Shown in pieces: positions 16,535-24,898 of a DNA stretch of 64,000 nt; position 1 is the first letter of the stretch; each line of letters begins with the position of its first letter. The notes below the pieces were generated by a model, which was not told the DNA's origin, did not search any database, and worked only from the letters and a program-made list of their open reading frames with translations. Location: contig NZ_JACSCH020000020.1 of the NCBI RefSeq assembly GCF_014451325.2, positions 62,001 through 126,000 on the forward strand, in the 5' to 3' direction. The DNA comes from Streptomyces sp. CB02980 (GTDB lineage: Bacteria; Actinomycetota; Actinomycetes; Streptomycetales; Streptomycetaceae). The translations under genes were made by a program, and so were the position numbers.

Positions 16535-16570
16535 CCGGGTGCCGGGGCGGACGACCGCCCCGGCACCCGG
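16535..16570. terminator. Bidirectional terminator between CoA transferase and response regulator genes
   Basis: Perfect 16-bp stem (16535-16550 with 16555-16570), ACGA loop, between two convergent genes. Confidence 0.8.
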
Positions 16571-16597
16571 AGCGCACCTCGCCCACGGCCGGTGTCG

Positions 16598-17242
16598 CTA
16601 CGACTCCAGATAGCGGAGCACCGCGAGGATCCGCCGGCTGTAGCCGGTCGTGTGGGTCAGCTCCAGCTTGTCGAAGACGGCGTTGAGGTTCTTCTCCACC
16701 GAACTCAGCGAGATGTGCAGCTTCTGCGCGATGGCCGCGTTGGTGTGCCCCTCCGCGAGCGCCTCCAGGACCGTCCGCTCCCGGGGCGTCAGCCGCGCGA
16801 GCGGATCCCCGTGGGTGGTCCGGACGACCAACTGCCGTACGACCTCCGGGTCGATGGCGGCGCCGCCGGCGTGGATCCGCTCCAGCGCGTCGAGGAACTC
16901 CTCGACCTGGGCCACCCGGTCCTTGAGGAGATAGCCGACCCGCTCCGCGTTGGATGCGAGGAGCTTGGCCGCGTAATGGCGCTCGATGTGCTGCGAGAGC
17001 ACGAGCACGCCCACCTCCGGCCGGCGCTCGCGGATCTCGACGGCCGCCCGCAGCCCCTCGTCCGTATGGGTCGGGGGCATCCGGATGTCGACGACGACGA
17101 CGTCCGGCCGCCGCTCCTCGACCTCCTTGAGCAGCGTCACCGCGTCCCCCAGCGCCGCCAGGACCTCGTGGCCCTCCTCGGCGAGCAGCCTGACCAGGCC
17201 CTCACGCAGCAGGGTCGAGTCCTCGGCAAGGATTACGCGCAC
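16598..17242 (-). CDS. NarL/LuxR-family response regulator
   Basis: A 214-residue two-component regulator. The receiver domain has the acidic pair in VILAEDSTLLREGL, the phospho-acceptor D52 in VVVVDIRMPP and the conserved Lys in LLKDRVAQVEEFLDA. The C-terminal LuxR HTH is LTPRERTVLEALAEGHTNAA followed by SVEKNLNAVFDKL. The GTG start at 17242 overlaps the 3' end of the kinase gene by 10 bases, so the two are translationally coupled. The stimulus and target genes are unknown; control of the upstream dedA operon is possible. Confidence 0.93.
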   Translation of the reverse strand: MRVILAEDSTLLREGLVRLLAEEGHEVLAALGDAVTLLKEVEERRPDVVVVDIRMPPTHTDEGLRAAVEIRERRPEVGVLVLSQHIERHYAAKLLASNAERVGYLLKDRVAQVEEFLDALERIHAGGAAIDPEVVRQLVVRTTHGDPLARLTPRERTVLEALAEGHTNAAIAQKLHISLSSVEKNLNAVFDKLELTHTTGYSRRILAVLRYLES

Positions 17243-18528
17243 GGCAGCTCCGCGGTGATGGTGGTCGGTCCCCCGAGGGGGCTGTGGATGTGCAGCACGC
17301 CGTCGAGGGCGGCCACCCGGCTGCGCAGTCCGGTCAGCCCGCTGCCGGTCTCGCTCGCGCCGCCCGTGCCGTCGTCCTCGACCCGTACGGTGAGCCGCGC
17401 CCCGTCCAGGGCCACGGTCACCGCGATCGCCGAGGCCGAGGAGTGCTTGGCCGCGTTCGTCACGGACTCCGACACCACGAAGTAGGCGGCCGTCTCGACC
17501 GGCCGGGGCAGCGGCGCGGCGACCTCGAACCGGGTCCGCAGCGGGATGCCGCTCCGCTCGGCGACTCCGCCGATCGCCTCTTCGAGCCCGAGGCTGTCGA
17601 GCGCCGACGGGTACACCCGCCATGCCACCTCGCGCAGTTCGGTCAGCACGCCCTGGGACTCCTCGTGCGCCTGGAGCAGCAGCGCGTCGGCCTGTTCGGG
17701 ACGGCGGCCGCGGCGGGCCCGCCCGATCAGCATCGCCAGCGCCACCAGGCGCTGCTGGACCCCGTCGTGGAGATCTCGCTCGATGCGCCGTCGCTCGGCG
17801 TCCACGGCCTCGACGACGGCGGCCCGGCTGGCGGCGAGTTCGGCGATACGACGCCGGAGCAGTTCCCGCTCGGAGGGACCGAAGCACTCACGGGCGGTAC
17901 GGGCGTCGAGCGCGGCCAGCGAGTACAGGCCCTGGACGTCGAGGAAGAGCAGCACGCCGCCGAGCAGGACCTGGGTGAGCAGTTCGTCCCAGTCGAGCGT
18001 GCCCCGCCCCACGCCGTACGCCAGGATTCCGGCCAGGACGGCGCCGAGGACGAGCAGCGCGAGCACGACCGCGCAGAGCAGTCCCGTATAGCTGCGGACG
18101 GCGAGGTAGCGCAGGATCTTCCGGTCCGAGGCCTCGTAGTGCTCGGGGAAGAGGTCGCCGAAGAAGGCGGAGCGGCGGACCCGTTCGACGGTGACCAGGC
18201 GCCGGGCGCCGGCCATCAGGACCTCCAGGGCACCGGCGCGGGTGCGCGGCCAGAGCAGGAACGGGCCGAGGGCCGTACCGACGACGAGGAAGTGGAGGGC
18301 GCCGAGCAACGCGGTCGCGCAACCGATGAGGGTCCCGAGGCCGCGACGGGGCCAGGACGGGACGGTCGTACGGGTGACGGGTCCGTCCGCACCCGCGTCG
18401 TTCCCGGTACTCGCCGACTCCCCGTCCCCGTGCACGGGGCCCGAGACTAATGCGCCCGCACAGCCCGGGCAAGATCGCCAGGACTGTGCGGGCGGTGCCG
18501 TGTCGGTGGGGCGGGAGTCGCGGGTCAC
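17233..18528 (-). CDS. NarL-type sensor histidine kinase
   Basis: A 431-residue membrane kinase. Hydrophobic segments at about 66-93, 148-174 and 186-206 form the sensor region; the phospho-acceptor His is H254 in RIERDLHDGVQQRLVALAM (HisKA_3 type). A HATPase domain follows (VVSESVTNAAKHSSA, VRVEDDGTGG, GSGLTGLRSRVAALDG). GTG 18528 overlaps the dedA stop by four bases (GTGA), and its 3' end overlaps the response regulator gene. The first 60 residues are hydrophilic and Asp/Gly/Thr-rich. Confidence 0.92.
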   Translation of the reverse strand: MTRDSRPTDTAPPAQSWRSCPGCAGALVSGPVHGDGESASTGNDAGADGPVTRTTVPSWPRRGLGTLIGCATALLGALHFLVVGTALGPFLLWPRTRAGALEVLMAGARRLVTVERVRRSAFFGDLFPEHYEASDRKILRYLAVRSYTGLLCAVVLALLVLGAVLAGILAYGVGRGTLDWDELLTQVLLGGVLLFLDVQGLYSLAALDARTARECFGPSERELLRRRIAELAASRAAVVEAVDAERRRIERDLHDGVQQRLVALAMLIGRARRGRRPEQADALLLQAHEESQGVLTELREVAWRVYPSALDSLGLEEAIGGVAERSGIPLRTRFEVAAPLPRPVETAAYFVVSESVTNAAKHSSASAIAVTVALDGARLTVRVEDDGTGGASETGSGLTGLRSRVAALDGVLHIHSPLGGPTTITAELPCA

Positions 18529-19196
18529 GACGCGCGCCGGTGCTGGGCGGCCCGGCCGCGGCCGCGCAGCCGGACCGCCACATAGGCCACGACGGCGACG
18601 ACGACCATGACGAGCACCGCCTTCGACAGGACACCCACGTACGTCTCCACCACGTCCCACCGGTCGCCCAGCCAGTAACCGGCCACCACGAGGACGCTGT
18701 TCCAGATGAGGCTGCCGAGCGTGGTGAGCATGATGAAGAGCGGCATCGGCATCCGCTCGACACCGGCGGGCACCGAGATCAGGCTCCGGAAGATCGGCAC
18801 CATCCGCCCGAGGAAGACGGCCTTGGTGCCGTGCCTGGCGAACCACTCCTCGGTACGGACCAGGTCCGAGGGCTTCACCAGGGGCAGCTTCCGCCAGATC
18901 GCGTGCATCCGGTCCCGGCCGAAGAGCACCCCGATCCAGTAGAGCGCCACCGCTCCCACCACCGAGCCGAGCGTCGTCCAGAACAGCGCCGAGGCCAGGC
19001 TCAGCACCCCCTGTCCGGCGGCGAAACCGGTCAGCGGCAGGATCACCTCGCTGGGCAGCGGCGGGAAGAGGTTCTCCAGGGCGATGGCGAGGCCGGCTCC
19101 GGGGCCGCCCATCGTGTCGACGAGGCCGGCGGCCCAGCCGGCGACGCCGTCGGCGGGCTGCCGGGCGATCGCCATGGTCGTGAGGTCGAGGTGCAT
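18525..19196 (-). CDS. DedA-family membrane protein (VTT domain)
   Basis: A 223-residue integral membrane protein with the DedA signatures: ENLFPPLPSEVILPLTGFAA near residue 42, WTTLGSVVGAVALYWIGVLFGR, and the Arg-rich motif FLGRMVPIFRSLISVPAG. DedA proteins act in lipid-carrier or phospholipid handling and membrane stress, and need the membrane potential. The last segment is a transmembrane helix followed by an Arg-rich tail. It is first in a minus-strand operon with the kinase and regulator, an arrangement suggesting envelope sensing. Confidence 0.92.
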   Translation of the reverse strand: MHLDLTTMAIARQPADGVAGWAAGLVDTMGGPGAGLAIALENLFPPLPSEVILPLTGFAAGQGVLSLASALFWTTLGSVVGAVALYWIGVLFGRDRMHAIWRKLPLVKPSDLVRTEEWFARHGTKAVFLGRMVPIFRSLISVPAGVERMPMPLFIMLTTLGSLIWNSVLVVAGYWLGDRWDVVETYVGVLSKAVLVMVVVAVVAYVAVRLRGRGRAAQHRRAS

Positions 19197-19324
19197 GACA
19201 GGACTCCAAGCAGGCCGGGAGGGTGCGGGGCGGGTGCCCCGCTCTTCTCCCTCGAACCTAGGAACCGCAGCTCAGCGCTGGTATGAGGGTTCCCGCCCCA
19301 CCCGGTGCGGTTCTCCGTACGACC

Positions 19325-19348
19325 GACCCTGCGGAAAACCGCAGGGTC
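19325..19348. other. Hairpin in dedA-miaB gap
   Basis: Perfect 10-bp inverted repeat (19325-19334 with 19339-19348) around AAAA. It could be a leader hairpin or a transcriptional insulator between divergent genes. Confidence 0.5.
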
Positions 19349-19382
19349 ACGGCTGCGCGGCCCGGCTCCCGGCGGGCGGCCC

Positions 19383-19473
19383 GGCCTCCTGGTCCGGCCT
19401 CCTGGTTCGGCTCCTCGATCAGGCTCCTCGATCCGGCTCCCTGGTCCGGCTCCCTGGTCCGGCTCCCCGGCCT
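19383..19473. repeat. 13-bp tandem repeat (7 units) upstream of miaB
   Basis: Seven contiguous 13-bp units of the forms GGCCTCCTGGTCC, GGCTCCTCGATCC and GGCTCCCTGGTCC, with a degenerate continuation to about 19487. Confidence 0.88.
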
Positions 19474-19525
19474 CGGCTCCCCTGTCCGGCCGGAGGCTCT
19501 CCGGGGACCGCCTACCCTTGGACGC

Positions 19526-21055
19526 ATGACGAGCAGCAGCGACCGGAGCACCGCAGTGAGCGTTGACGGCACCAAGACCTATGAGATCCGCACCTACGGG
19601 TGCCAGATGAACGTCCACGACTCCGAGCGGCTCTCCGGTCTGCTGGAAGAGGCGGGTTACGTCAAGGCCCCCAAGGGCTCCGACGGGGACGCCGACGTCG
19701 TCGTCTTCAACACCTGCGCGGTCCGCGAGAACGCCGACAACAAGCTGTACGGCAACCTCGGCCGGCTCGCCCCGATGAAGACCACGCGCCCCGGCATGCA
19801 GATCGCCGTCGGCGGCTGTCTCGCGCAGAAGGACCGCGAGACGATCGTCTCGAAGGCCCCCTGGGTCGACGTGGTCTTCGGCACGCACAACATCGGCAAG
19901 CTGCCCGTCCTCCTGGAGCGCGCCCGCGTGCAGGAGGAGGCGCAGATCGAGATCGCCGAGTCGCTCGAGGCCTTCCCTTCGACGCTGCCGACCCGCCGCG
20001 AGTCCGCGTACGCCGCCTGGGTCTCGATCTCCGTCGGCTGCAACAACACCTGCACCTTCTGCATCGTCCCCGCCCTGCGCGGCAAGGAGGAGGACCGCCG
20101 CCCCGGCGACATCCTCGCCGAGATCGAGGCGCTCGTCGCCGAGGGCGTCTCCGAGATCACCCTGCTCGGCCAGAACGTGAACGCGTACGGCTCCGACCTC
20201 GGCGACCGCGAGGCCTTCTCCAAGCTGCTGCGCGCCTGCGGACAGATCGAGGGCCTGGAGCGGGTCCGCTTCACCTCCCCGCACCCCCGCGACTTCACCG
20301 ACGACGTGATCGCGGCGATGGCCGAGACGCCGAACGTGATGCCGCAGCTCCACATGCCGATGCAGTCGGGCTCGGACTCGATCCTCCGGGCGATGCGCCG
20401 CTCGTACCGGCAGGAGCGTTTCCTCGGGATCATCGAGAAGGTCCGCGAGGCCATCCCGCACGCCGCCATCTCCACCGACATCATCGTGGGCTTCCCCGGC
20501 GAGACCGAGGAGGACTTCGAGCAGACCATGCACGCCGTGCGCGAGGCCCGCTTCGCGAACGCCTTCACCTTCCAGTACTCCAAGCGCCCCGGGACCCCGG
20601 CGGCCGACATGGAGAACCAGATCCCCAAGGAGGTCGTGCAGGCCCGCTACCTGCGGCTCGTCGCCCTCCAGGAGGAGATCTCCTGGGAGGAGAACAAGAA
20701 GCAGGTCGGCCGCACCCTGGAGGTCATGGTCGCCGAGGGCGAGGGCCGCAAGGACGGCGCCACCGACCGCCTCTCGGGCCGCGCCCCCGACAACCGGCTC
20801 GTCCACTTCACCAAGCCGGACGAGGACGTCCGCCCCGGCGACGTCGTGACCGTCGAGATCACGTACGCCGCCCCGCACCACCTGCTCGCCGAGGGCCCCG
20901 TCGCGGCGGTGCGCCGCACCCGCGCCGGCGACGCCTGGGAGAAGCGCACCACCACGGCCGCCGCGAAGCCGGCGGGCGTGCTGCTCGGGCTGCCGAAGAT
21001 CGGGGTCCCGGAGCCGCTCCCGGCGGCCGAGGTCCCGGTCTGCGGGAGCCACTGA
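19526..21055 (+). CDS. miaB: tRNA-2-methylthio-N6-dimethylallyladenosine synthase
   Basis: A 509-residue radical-SAM methylthiotransferase that adds the methylthio group to i6A37 in tRNAs reading UNN codons. The N-terminal UPF0004 domain carries Cys residues in TYGCQMNVHDSER, VFNTCAVRENAD and GGCLAQKD. The radical-SAM cluster is CNNTCTFC (about residue 172), and a TRAM-like domain ends the protein (about 420-490). I chose ATG 19526; the frame is open far upstream but that region is repeat DNA. The substrate-making gene miaA lies 2 kb downstream, as is usual in Streptomyces. Confidence 0.95.
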   Translation: MTSSSDRSTAVSVDGTKTYEIRTYGCQMNVHDSERLSGLLEEAGYVKAPKGSDGDADVVVFNTCAVRENADNKLYGNLGRLAPMKTTRPGMQIAVGGCLAQKDRETIVSKAPWVDVVFGTHNIGKLPVLLERARVQEEAQIEIAESLEAFPSTLPTRRESAYAAWVSISVGCNNTCTFCIVPALRGKEEDRRPGDILAEIEALVAEGVSEITLLGQNVNAYGSDLGDREAFSKLLRACGQIEGLERVRFTSPHPRDFTDDVIAAMAETPNVMPQLHMPMQSGSDSILRAMRRSYRQERFLGIIEKVREAIPHAAISTDIIVGFPGETEEDFEQTMHAVREARFANAFTFQYSKRPGTPAADMENQIPKEVVQARYLRLVALQEEISWEENKKQVGRTLEVMVAEGEGRKDGATDRLSGRAPDNRLVHFTKPDEDVRPGDVVTVEITYAAPHHLLAEGPVAAVRRTRAGDAWEKRTTTAAAKPAGVLLGLPKIGVPEPLPAAEVPVCGSH

Positions 21056-21083
21056 CACCCGTTCGTACCCGTGGGGGGAACGC

Positions 21084-21362
21084 ATGGAGAAGTGGATCGT
21101 CTACGCGCAGTACGGGTCGGGTGACTCCTACTTCACCGAGGTGGTCTCCCGGGTGACCGGCACCCGGGAGGACGCCCGGGAGGCGCTGCTCGCCGCCACC
21201 AGGACGTACCGCGAGCCCATGCGGGAGAAGTGGCGCGAGGTCTACCGCATGCCGGGCGGCGACAGCTGCCTGGTGATCGTCAAGGGCGCGGTGACGCTGT
21301 CCGAGATCACGATGGGCATCGCCGAGCTGGTCCACGACTCGAAGGCCGGGGCGCCCGACTAG
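21084..21362 (+). CDS. Small conserved hypothetical protein downstream of miaB
   Basis: A 92-residue soluble protein (MEKWIVYAQYGSGDSYFTEV at the N-terminus; DSCLVIVKGAVTLSEITMG later). GGGGGGAA directly upstream is a strong RBS. It lies 28 bp after miaB and is probably co-transcribed. I recognise no domain. The compact mixed alpha/beta composition and two Trp/Tyr-rich segments suggest a small folded domain rather than a spurious frame. Confidence 0.75.
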   Translation: MEKWIVYAQYGSGDSYFTEVVSRVTGTREDAREALLAATRTYREPMREKWREVYRMPGGDSCLVIVKGAVTLSEITMGIAELVHDSKAGAPD

Positions 21363-21431
21363 CGGCGCGCCGGGGCGGACGGCGTGTCAGGAGGCCCGGC
21401 TCCGTGGGCGGGGCGCAGTAGGCTGCCGATC

Positions 21432-22202
21432 ATGCTTGTCGCCGCCGCCGTCTGCCCCTGCCCGCCGCTCCTCGTGCCCGAGGTCGCGACCGGAGCCGCC
21501 CTCGAGCTGGACGCCGCGCGGGCGGCCTGTACCGATGTCGTCGGGCTGCTCGCCGCGGCGCGCCCCGACCGGCTGTACGTCGTCGGGCCGGCCGACGAGG
21601 GCGCCCACGGCGTCTTCCCGGCGGGTTCGACCGGCTCCTTCGCGGGCTTCGGCGTCGATCTCTCCGTACGCCTCGGCGACTCCGTACCTCCGGGCGGGGT
21701 ACCTGCCACTCCGGGCGGGGGAACGGCCGACGACGGCGGGGGCCGGCCCGCCGCCGACCGCCCCCTGCCCGCCTCCCTCGCCGTCGGCGCCTGGCTCCTC
21801 GGCCGGGCCGCGTGGGCCGACGCGCCGATCGAGGGCCTGGGCGTCGACCCGACGGCGACGCCGGACGTCTGCGCCGGGATCGGCCGCGGCCTCGCCGACT
21901 CGGCCGAGCGGGTCGCCCTCCTGGTGATGGGCGACGGCAGCGCCTGCCGGACCGTGAAGGCCCCGGGCTACCTCGACGAGCGGGCCGCCGGCTTCGACGC
22001 GGAGGCCGCCCGCGCCCTCGGCACGGCCGACGCGGCCGCGCTGCTCGCCCTGGAACCGGAGCTCGCGTACGAGCTGAAGGCGGCCGGCCGGGCCCCCTGG
22101 CAGGTCCTCGCGGGCGCCGCGGAGGGTGCGGACCTCGACGGGCGGCTGCTCTTCGAGGACGCCCCGTACGGCGTGGGGTATTTCGTGGCCGCCTGGTCCT
22201 GA
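21432..22202 (+). CDS. Class III extradiol dioxygenase (LigB-like) domain protein
   Basis: A 256-residue protein with N-terminal MLVAAAVCPCPPLLVPEVA and later ERVALLVMGDGSACRTVKAP, resembling the LigB-type (class III extradiol dioxygenase subunit B-like) fold often annotated between miaB and miaA in Streptomyces. The canonical paired metal-binding His residues are not evident: the first motif reads CPCPPLLVPE where enzymes have HxPP-like patterns. The catalytic function is therefore doubtful. A Pro/Gly-rich insert lies near residues 85-115. It is convergent with the antitoxin gene across a strong terminator. Confidence 0.78.
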   Translation: MLVAAAVCPCPPLLVPEVATGAALELDAARAACTDVVGLLAAARPDRLYVVGPADEGAHGVFPAGSTGSFAGFGVDLSVRLGDSVPPGGVPATPGGGTADDGGGRPAADRPLPASLAVGAWLLGRAAWADAPIEGLGVDPTATPDVCAGIGRGLADSAERVALLVMGDGSACRTVKAPGYLDERAAGFDAEAARALGTADAAALLALEPELAYELKAAGRAPWQVLAGAAEGADLDGRLLFEDAPYGVGYFVAAWS

Positions 22203-22227
22203 GGCCCCGGCACACAGACCTGCGGAA

Positions 22228-22272
22228 ACGGCGGACGGCCGCGGAGCGAGGTGCTCCGCGGCCGTCCGCCGT
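22228..22272. terminator. Strong bidirectional terminator between LigB-like gene and antitoxin gene
   Basis: Perfect 20-bp stem (22228-22247 with 22253-22272), GAGGT loop; the longest perfect hairpin noticed in the window. Confidence 0.85.
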
Positions 22273-22300
22273 GCGGAGGGACTGTCGGTGACGCCGGACG

Positions 22301-22657
22301 TCAGGCGCTCGGCGGCGGCGTCGTGCCGCCACTGCCGGGGGTGGGGCCGGACCCGGGGGTGGGGCCGGACCCGGCAGTGCCGGGGAAGGGGCCGGTCCCC
22401 GGGGTGGGGCCGGTCCCGGGAGTGCCTCCGCTGCCCGGCGTGCCGTCGTCCTTGTGACCGATCCGGTCCAGTGCGTCCTTGGCCTTGTCCGTACCGGAAT
22501 GGATCTTGTCGCTGTACTTGCCCTTGGTCTTCTCGTCGACCAGCTTCGCGGCCTTCTCGATGCCGTGATCGATCTTGCCCCCGTGCTGCTGCGCGAGGTC
22601 GGCGACCTTGTCCTTGGCCGGGGCGAGCTTTGCCTTCAGCGAATCCAGGAGACCCAT
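22301..22657 (-). CDS. MT0933-like antitoxin family protein with Gly/Pro/Thr tail
   Basis: A 118-residue protein. The N-terminal 65 residues (MGLLDSLKAKLAPAKDKVAD, then HGGKIDHGIEKAAKLVDEKT) match the pattern of the MT0933-like antitoxin family of actinobacteria: Lys/Asp-rich helices, no catalytic motif. The C-terminal half is a run of PTPGSG / GTPGTG repeats. No toxin gene is adjacent, so the antitoxin label is by family only. Similar single copies are common in Streptomyces, where a role in a toxin pair is unproven. Confidence 0.75.
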   Translation of the reverse strand: MGLLDSLKAKLAPAKDKVADLAQQHGGKIDHGIEKAAKLVDEKTKGKYSDKIHSGTDKAKDALDRIGHKDDGTPGSGGTPGTGPTPGTGPFPGTAGSGPTPGSGPTPGSGGTTPPPSA

Positions 22658-22707
22658 GGGGCACCTTCCCTCCGAGGACCCCGAGGAGTCCGTGTTCCGT
22701 GTGCTGC

Positions 22708-23037
22708 CTACTTACGGGCGCCTTCGCCGGCCTCGTTGTCCGCGGCGGCCTCGGCGGACTGCTGCTTCGGGATCTCCACGACGTCCACGGCCTCCGAGGC
22801 GACCGCTCCGGGCTCCACCTCGTCCGCGTCGACACCGTCCGCCTTCGCGGTCGCGGCCTTCGCCGTGTCGACCCCGGATGCGGTCGCGGTCTCCGGGGCG
22901 TCCGTCCCGGCCTCCGTCCCGGCCTCCGTCTCCGTGTCGCCGCCCGCCGCCGGAGCGACGGCCCCGGTCTCCGTCTCCTCCGACGAAACCGCGGCCGCAT
23001 CCTTCTTCTTACGGCGAAACATTGCAAAAACGCCCAT
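22708..23037 (-). CDS. Small acidic hypothetical protein
   Basis: A 109-residue protein: a short basic/hydrophobic start (MGVFAMFRRKKKD), then a low-complexity Ala/Glu/Thr/Asp region. ATG 23037 is preceded by GGAG on this strand; an in-frame GTG lies at 23043. I do not recognise it. The composition suggests an intrinsically disordered acidic protein, possibly membrane- or nucleoid-associated through the basic start. It lies 50 bp upstream of the antitoxin-family gene on the same strand and may be co-transcribed. Confidence 0.6.
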   Translation of the reverse strand: MGVFAMFRRKKKDAAAVSSEETETGAVAPAAGGDTETEAGTEAGTDAPETATASGVDTAKAATAKADGVDADEVEPGAVASEAVDVVEIPKQQSAEAAADNEAGEGARK

Positions 23038-23176
23038 ATTCACTCCATAGCGTACTCGGATGGGAGGGATTCCGTGATGATCGACGGCCGGAACCTCGCA
23101 ACAGGCAACGAAGCCGGATGAGCCCCGTCACGTAGCTCATTCGGGGACGGGCCGGGAGGTTTGCGAGACTGGTGCG

Positions 23177-24115
23177 GTGAGAAGCGCAGCTCCCGCCCCG
23201 CGGGTCATCGCCGTTGTCGGCCCCACAGCGGCCGGAAAGTCCGATCTGGGTGTATTCCTGGCTCAGCAGCTCGGGGGCGAGGTCGTCAACGCAGACTCCA
23301 TGCAGCTCTACCGGGGGATGGACATCGGGACCGCCAAACTGACGCCGGAGGAACGCGGCGGTGTTCCGCACCACCTCCTCGACATCTGGGACGTGACCGA
23401 GGCCGCCAGCGTCGCCGAGTACCAGCGGCTCGCCCGCGCCGAGATCGACCGGCTGCTCGCCGCCGGCCGCACCCCCGTCCTCGTCGGCGGCTCCGGTCTG
23501 TACGTACGGGGTGCCGTCGACGCCCTCGAGTTCCCCGGCACCGACCCCGCCGTCCGGGCCCGGCTCGAGGCCGAGCTCGAGGAGCGCGGCCCCGGCGTCC
23601 TGCACGCCCGGCTCGCCGAAGCGGACCCCGAGGCGGCCCGCGCGATCCTGCCCAGCAACGGGCGCCGTATCGTCCGCGCCCTCGAGGTGATCGAGATCAC
23701 CGGCAAGCCCTTCACCGCCAACCTGCCGGGTCCCGACTCCGTCTACGACACCGTCCAGATCGGTGTCGACGTGGGCCGCCCCGAGCTCGACGAGCGGATC
23801 ACCACGCGCGTGGACCGGATGTGGGAGGCCGGCCTCGTCGACGAGGTGCGCACCTTGGAGGCCCAGGGCCTGCGCGAGGGGCGCACCGCGGCCCGCGCCC
23901 TCGGCTACCAGCAGGTCCTCGCCGCGCTCGCGGGGGAGTGCACCGATGACGAGGCGCGCGCCGAGACCGTGCGCGCCACCAAGCGCTTCGCCCGCCGCCA
24001 GGACTCGTGGTTCCGCCGTGACCCGCGTGTCCACTGGCTCAGCGGAGCCGCCGATCACCGGGGGGAACTCCCGGGGCAGGCGCTCTCGTTGGTCGAACGA
24101 GCGGTTACAGCCTGA
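23177..24115 (+). CDS. miaA: tRNA dimethylallyltransferase
   Basis: A 312-residue MiaA that transfers the dimethylallyl group to A37 of tRNA, the step before MiaB. The P-loop is VVGPTAAGKSDL (about residue 14), followed by VVNADSMQLYRGMDIGTAKL in part, HHLLDIWDVTE and VGGSGLYVRGAVDAL. The C-terminal RFARRQDSWFRRDPRVHWL matches the family. GTG 23177 is the first start placing the P-loop correctly. Confidence 0.96.
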   Translation: MRSAAPAPRVIAVVGPTAAGKSDLGVFLAQQLGGEVVNADSMQLYRGMDIGTAKLTPEERGGVPHHLLDIWDVTEAASVAEYQRLARAEIDRLLAAGRTPVLVGGSGLYVRGAVDALEFPGTDPAVRARLEAELEERGPGVLHARLAEADPEAARAILPSNGRRIVRALEVIEITGKPFTANLPGPDSVYDTVQIGVDVGRPELDERITTRVDRMWEAGLVDEVRTLEAQGLREGRTAARALGYQQVLAALAGECTDDEARAETVRATKRFARRQDSWFRRDPRVHWLSGAADHRGELPGQALSLVERAVTA

Positions 24116-24217
24116 TCACGTGATGGCATCGGGACGCCCTGCCCGTCATTTCGGCGGTCAGGAGCGTGCCATCATCGAGCATCGATCGACCAAGTGGAGT
24201 CCGAGTGGGGAGGGCGC

Positions 24218-24724
24218 GTGGCGATGGAGGCCGGCCCTCGCGACAGAGAACAGCACGAATCGGCGCTCGGTGACCCGACGGGTGACACACCGGGCCGTCC
24301 GACCGGCGACCTGCCGGTCGGTGCCCCGGGGCTGACCCCAGACGGCCCCGACGACGCGGTGGGAACCGCCGTCGAGGTGGACGCCGACGAGGTCGAGGTC
24401 GAACTGCGTCCCCAGCGCCGACTGCGGATCTGGCAGCTCGCCCCGATCGTGGGTCTCGCGGCCGTCGGCTCGCTGATGTTCGCGTTCCCGCTCGCCTTCG
24501 GCTCGGGGGACGGCGGCGCCGTCCTCGCCATGCTGGGCCTGCTGATCAGCTTCTGCGCGGCGGGCTGGGGCATGATGGCCGCCCGCAAGGTCGGCTACAC
24601 CTGGCCGGGCCTCCCGCAGCGCGGCTCGGGCGAGCGCCCGAACTGGCGTTACCTCGCGCTGTACGCGACGACGATCGCAGCGCTGGTCGCCCTCGCGGTC
24701 TGGCGCGTCGCCCGCCTGCGCTGA
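24218..24724 (+). CDS. Hypothetical membrane protein between miaA and dapF
   Basis: A 168-residue protein with a hydrophilic acidic N-terminal half (about 1-65), then three predicted transmembrane helices: LAPIVGLAAVGSLMFAFPLA, VLAMLGLLISFCAAGWGMMA and LALYATTIAALVALAVW. GTG 24218 (or ATG 24224) follows GGGGAGGG. There is no recognisable enzyme motif. Position and topology match a conserved Streptomyces membrane protein of unknown function in this neighbourhood. Confidence 0.75.
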   Translation: MAMEAGPRDREQHESALGDPTGDTPGRPTGDLPVGAPGLTPDGPDDAVGTAVEVDADEVEVELRPQRRLRIWQLAPIVGLAAVGSLMFAFPLAFGSGDGGAVLAMLGLLISFCAAGWGMMAARKVGYTWPGLPQRGSGERPNWRYLALYATTIAALVALAVWRVARLR

Positions 24725-24898
24725 CCGTACGGCGGGGCCACGGTCTCCTGCCGACGGCTCCGTACGACCCTCCGGGCTCCACCGCGCGCGTACCGACCGA
24801 CGCCGGCCTTCTCGTACTGGCCGACGCCGACCGTCTCGTACCGACCGCCCTGTGGACGACCGGGCGGCCTGTCGGGGCCACCCCGTACAGTTGATCTC

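Larger units (their letters stand above)
19197..19525. other. 329-bp divergent gap between dedA and miaB
   Basis: No gene supported. It holds a 10-bp perfect hairpin with AAAA loop (19325-19348) and a run of 13-bp repeats (19383-19473). Promoters for dedA and miaB must lie here, but I cannot place them. Confidence 0.6.
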
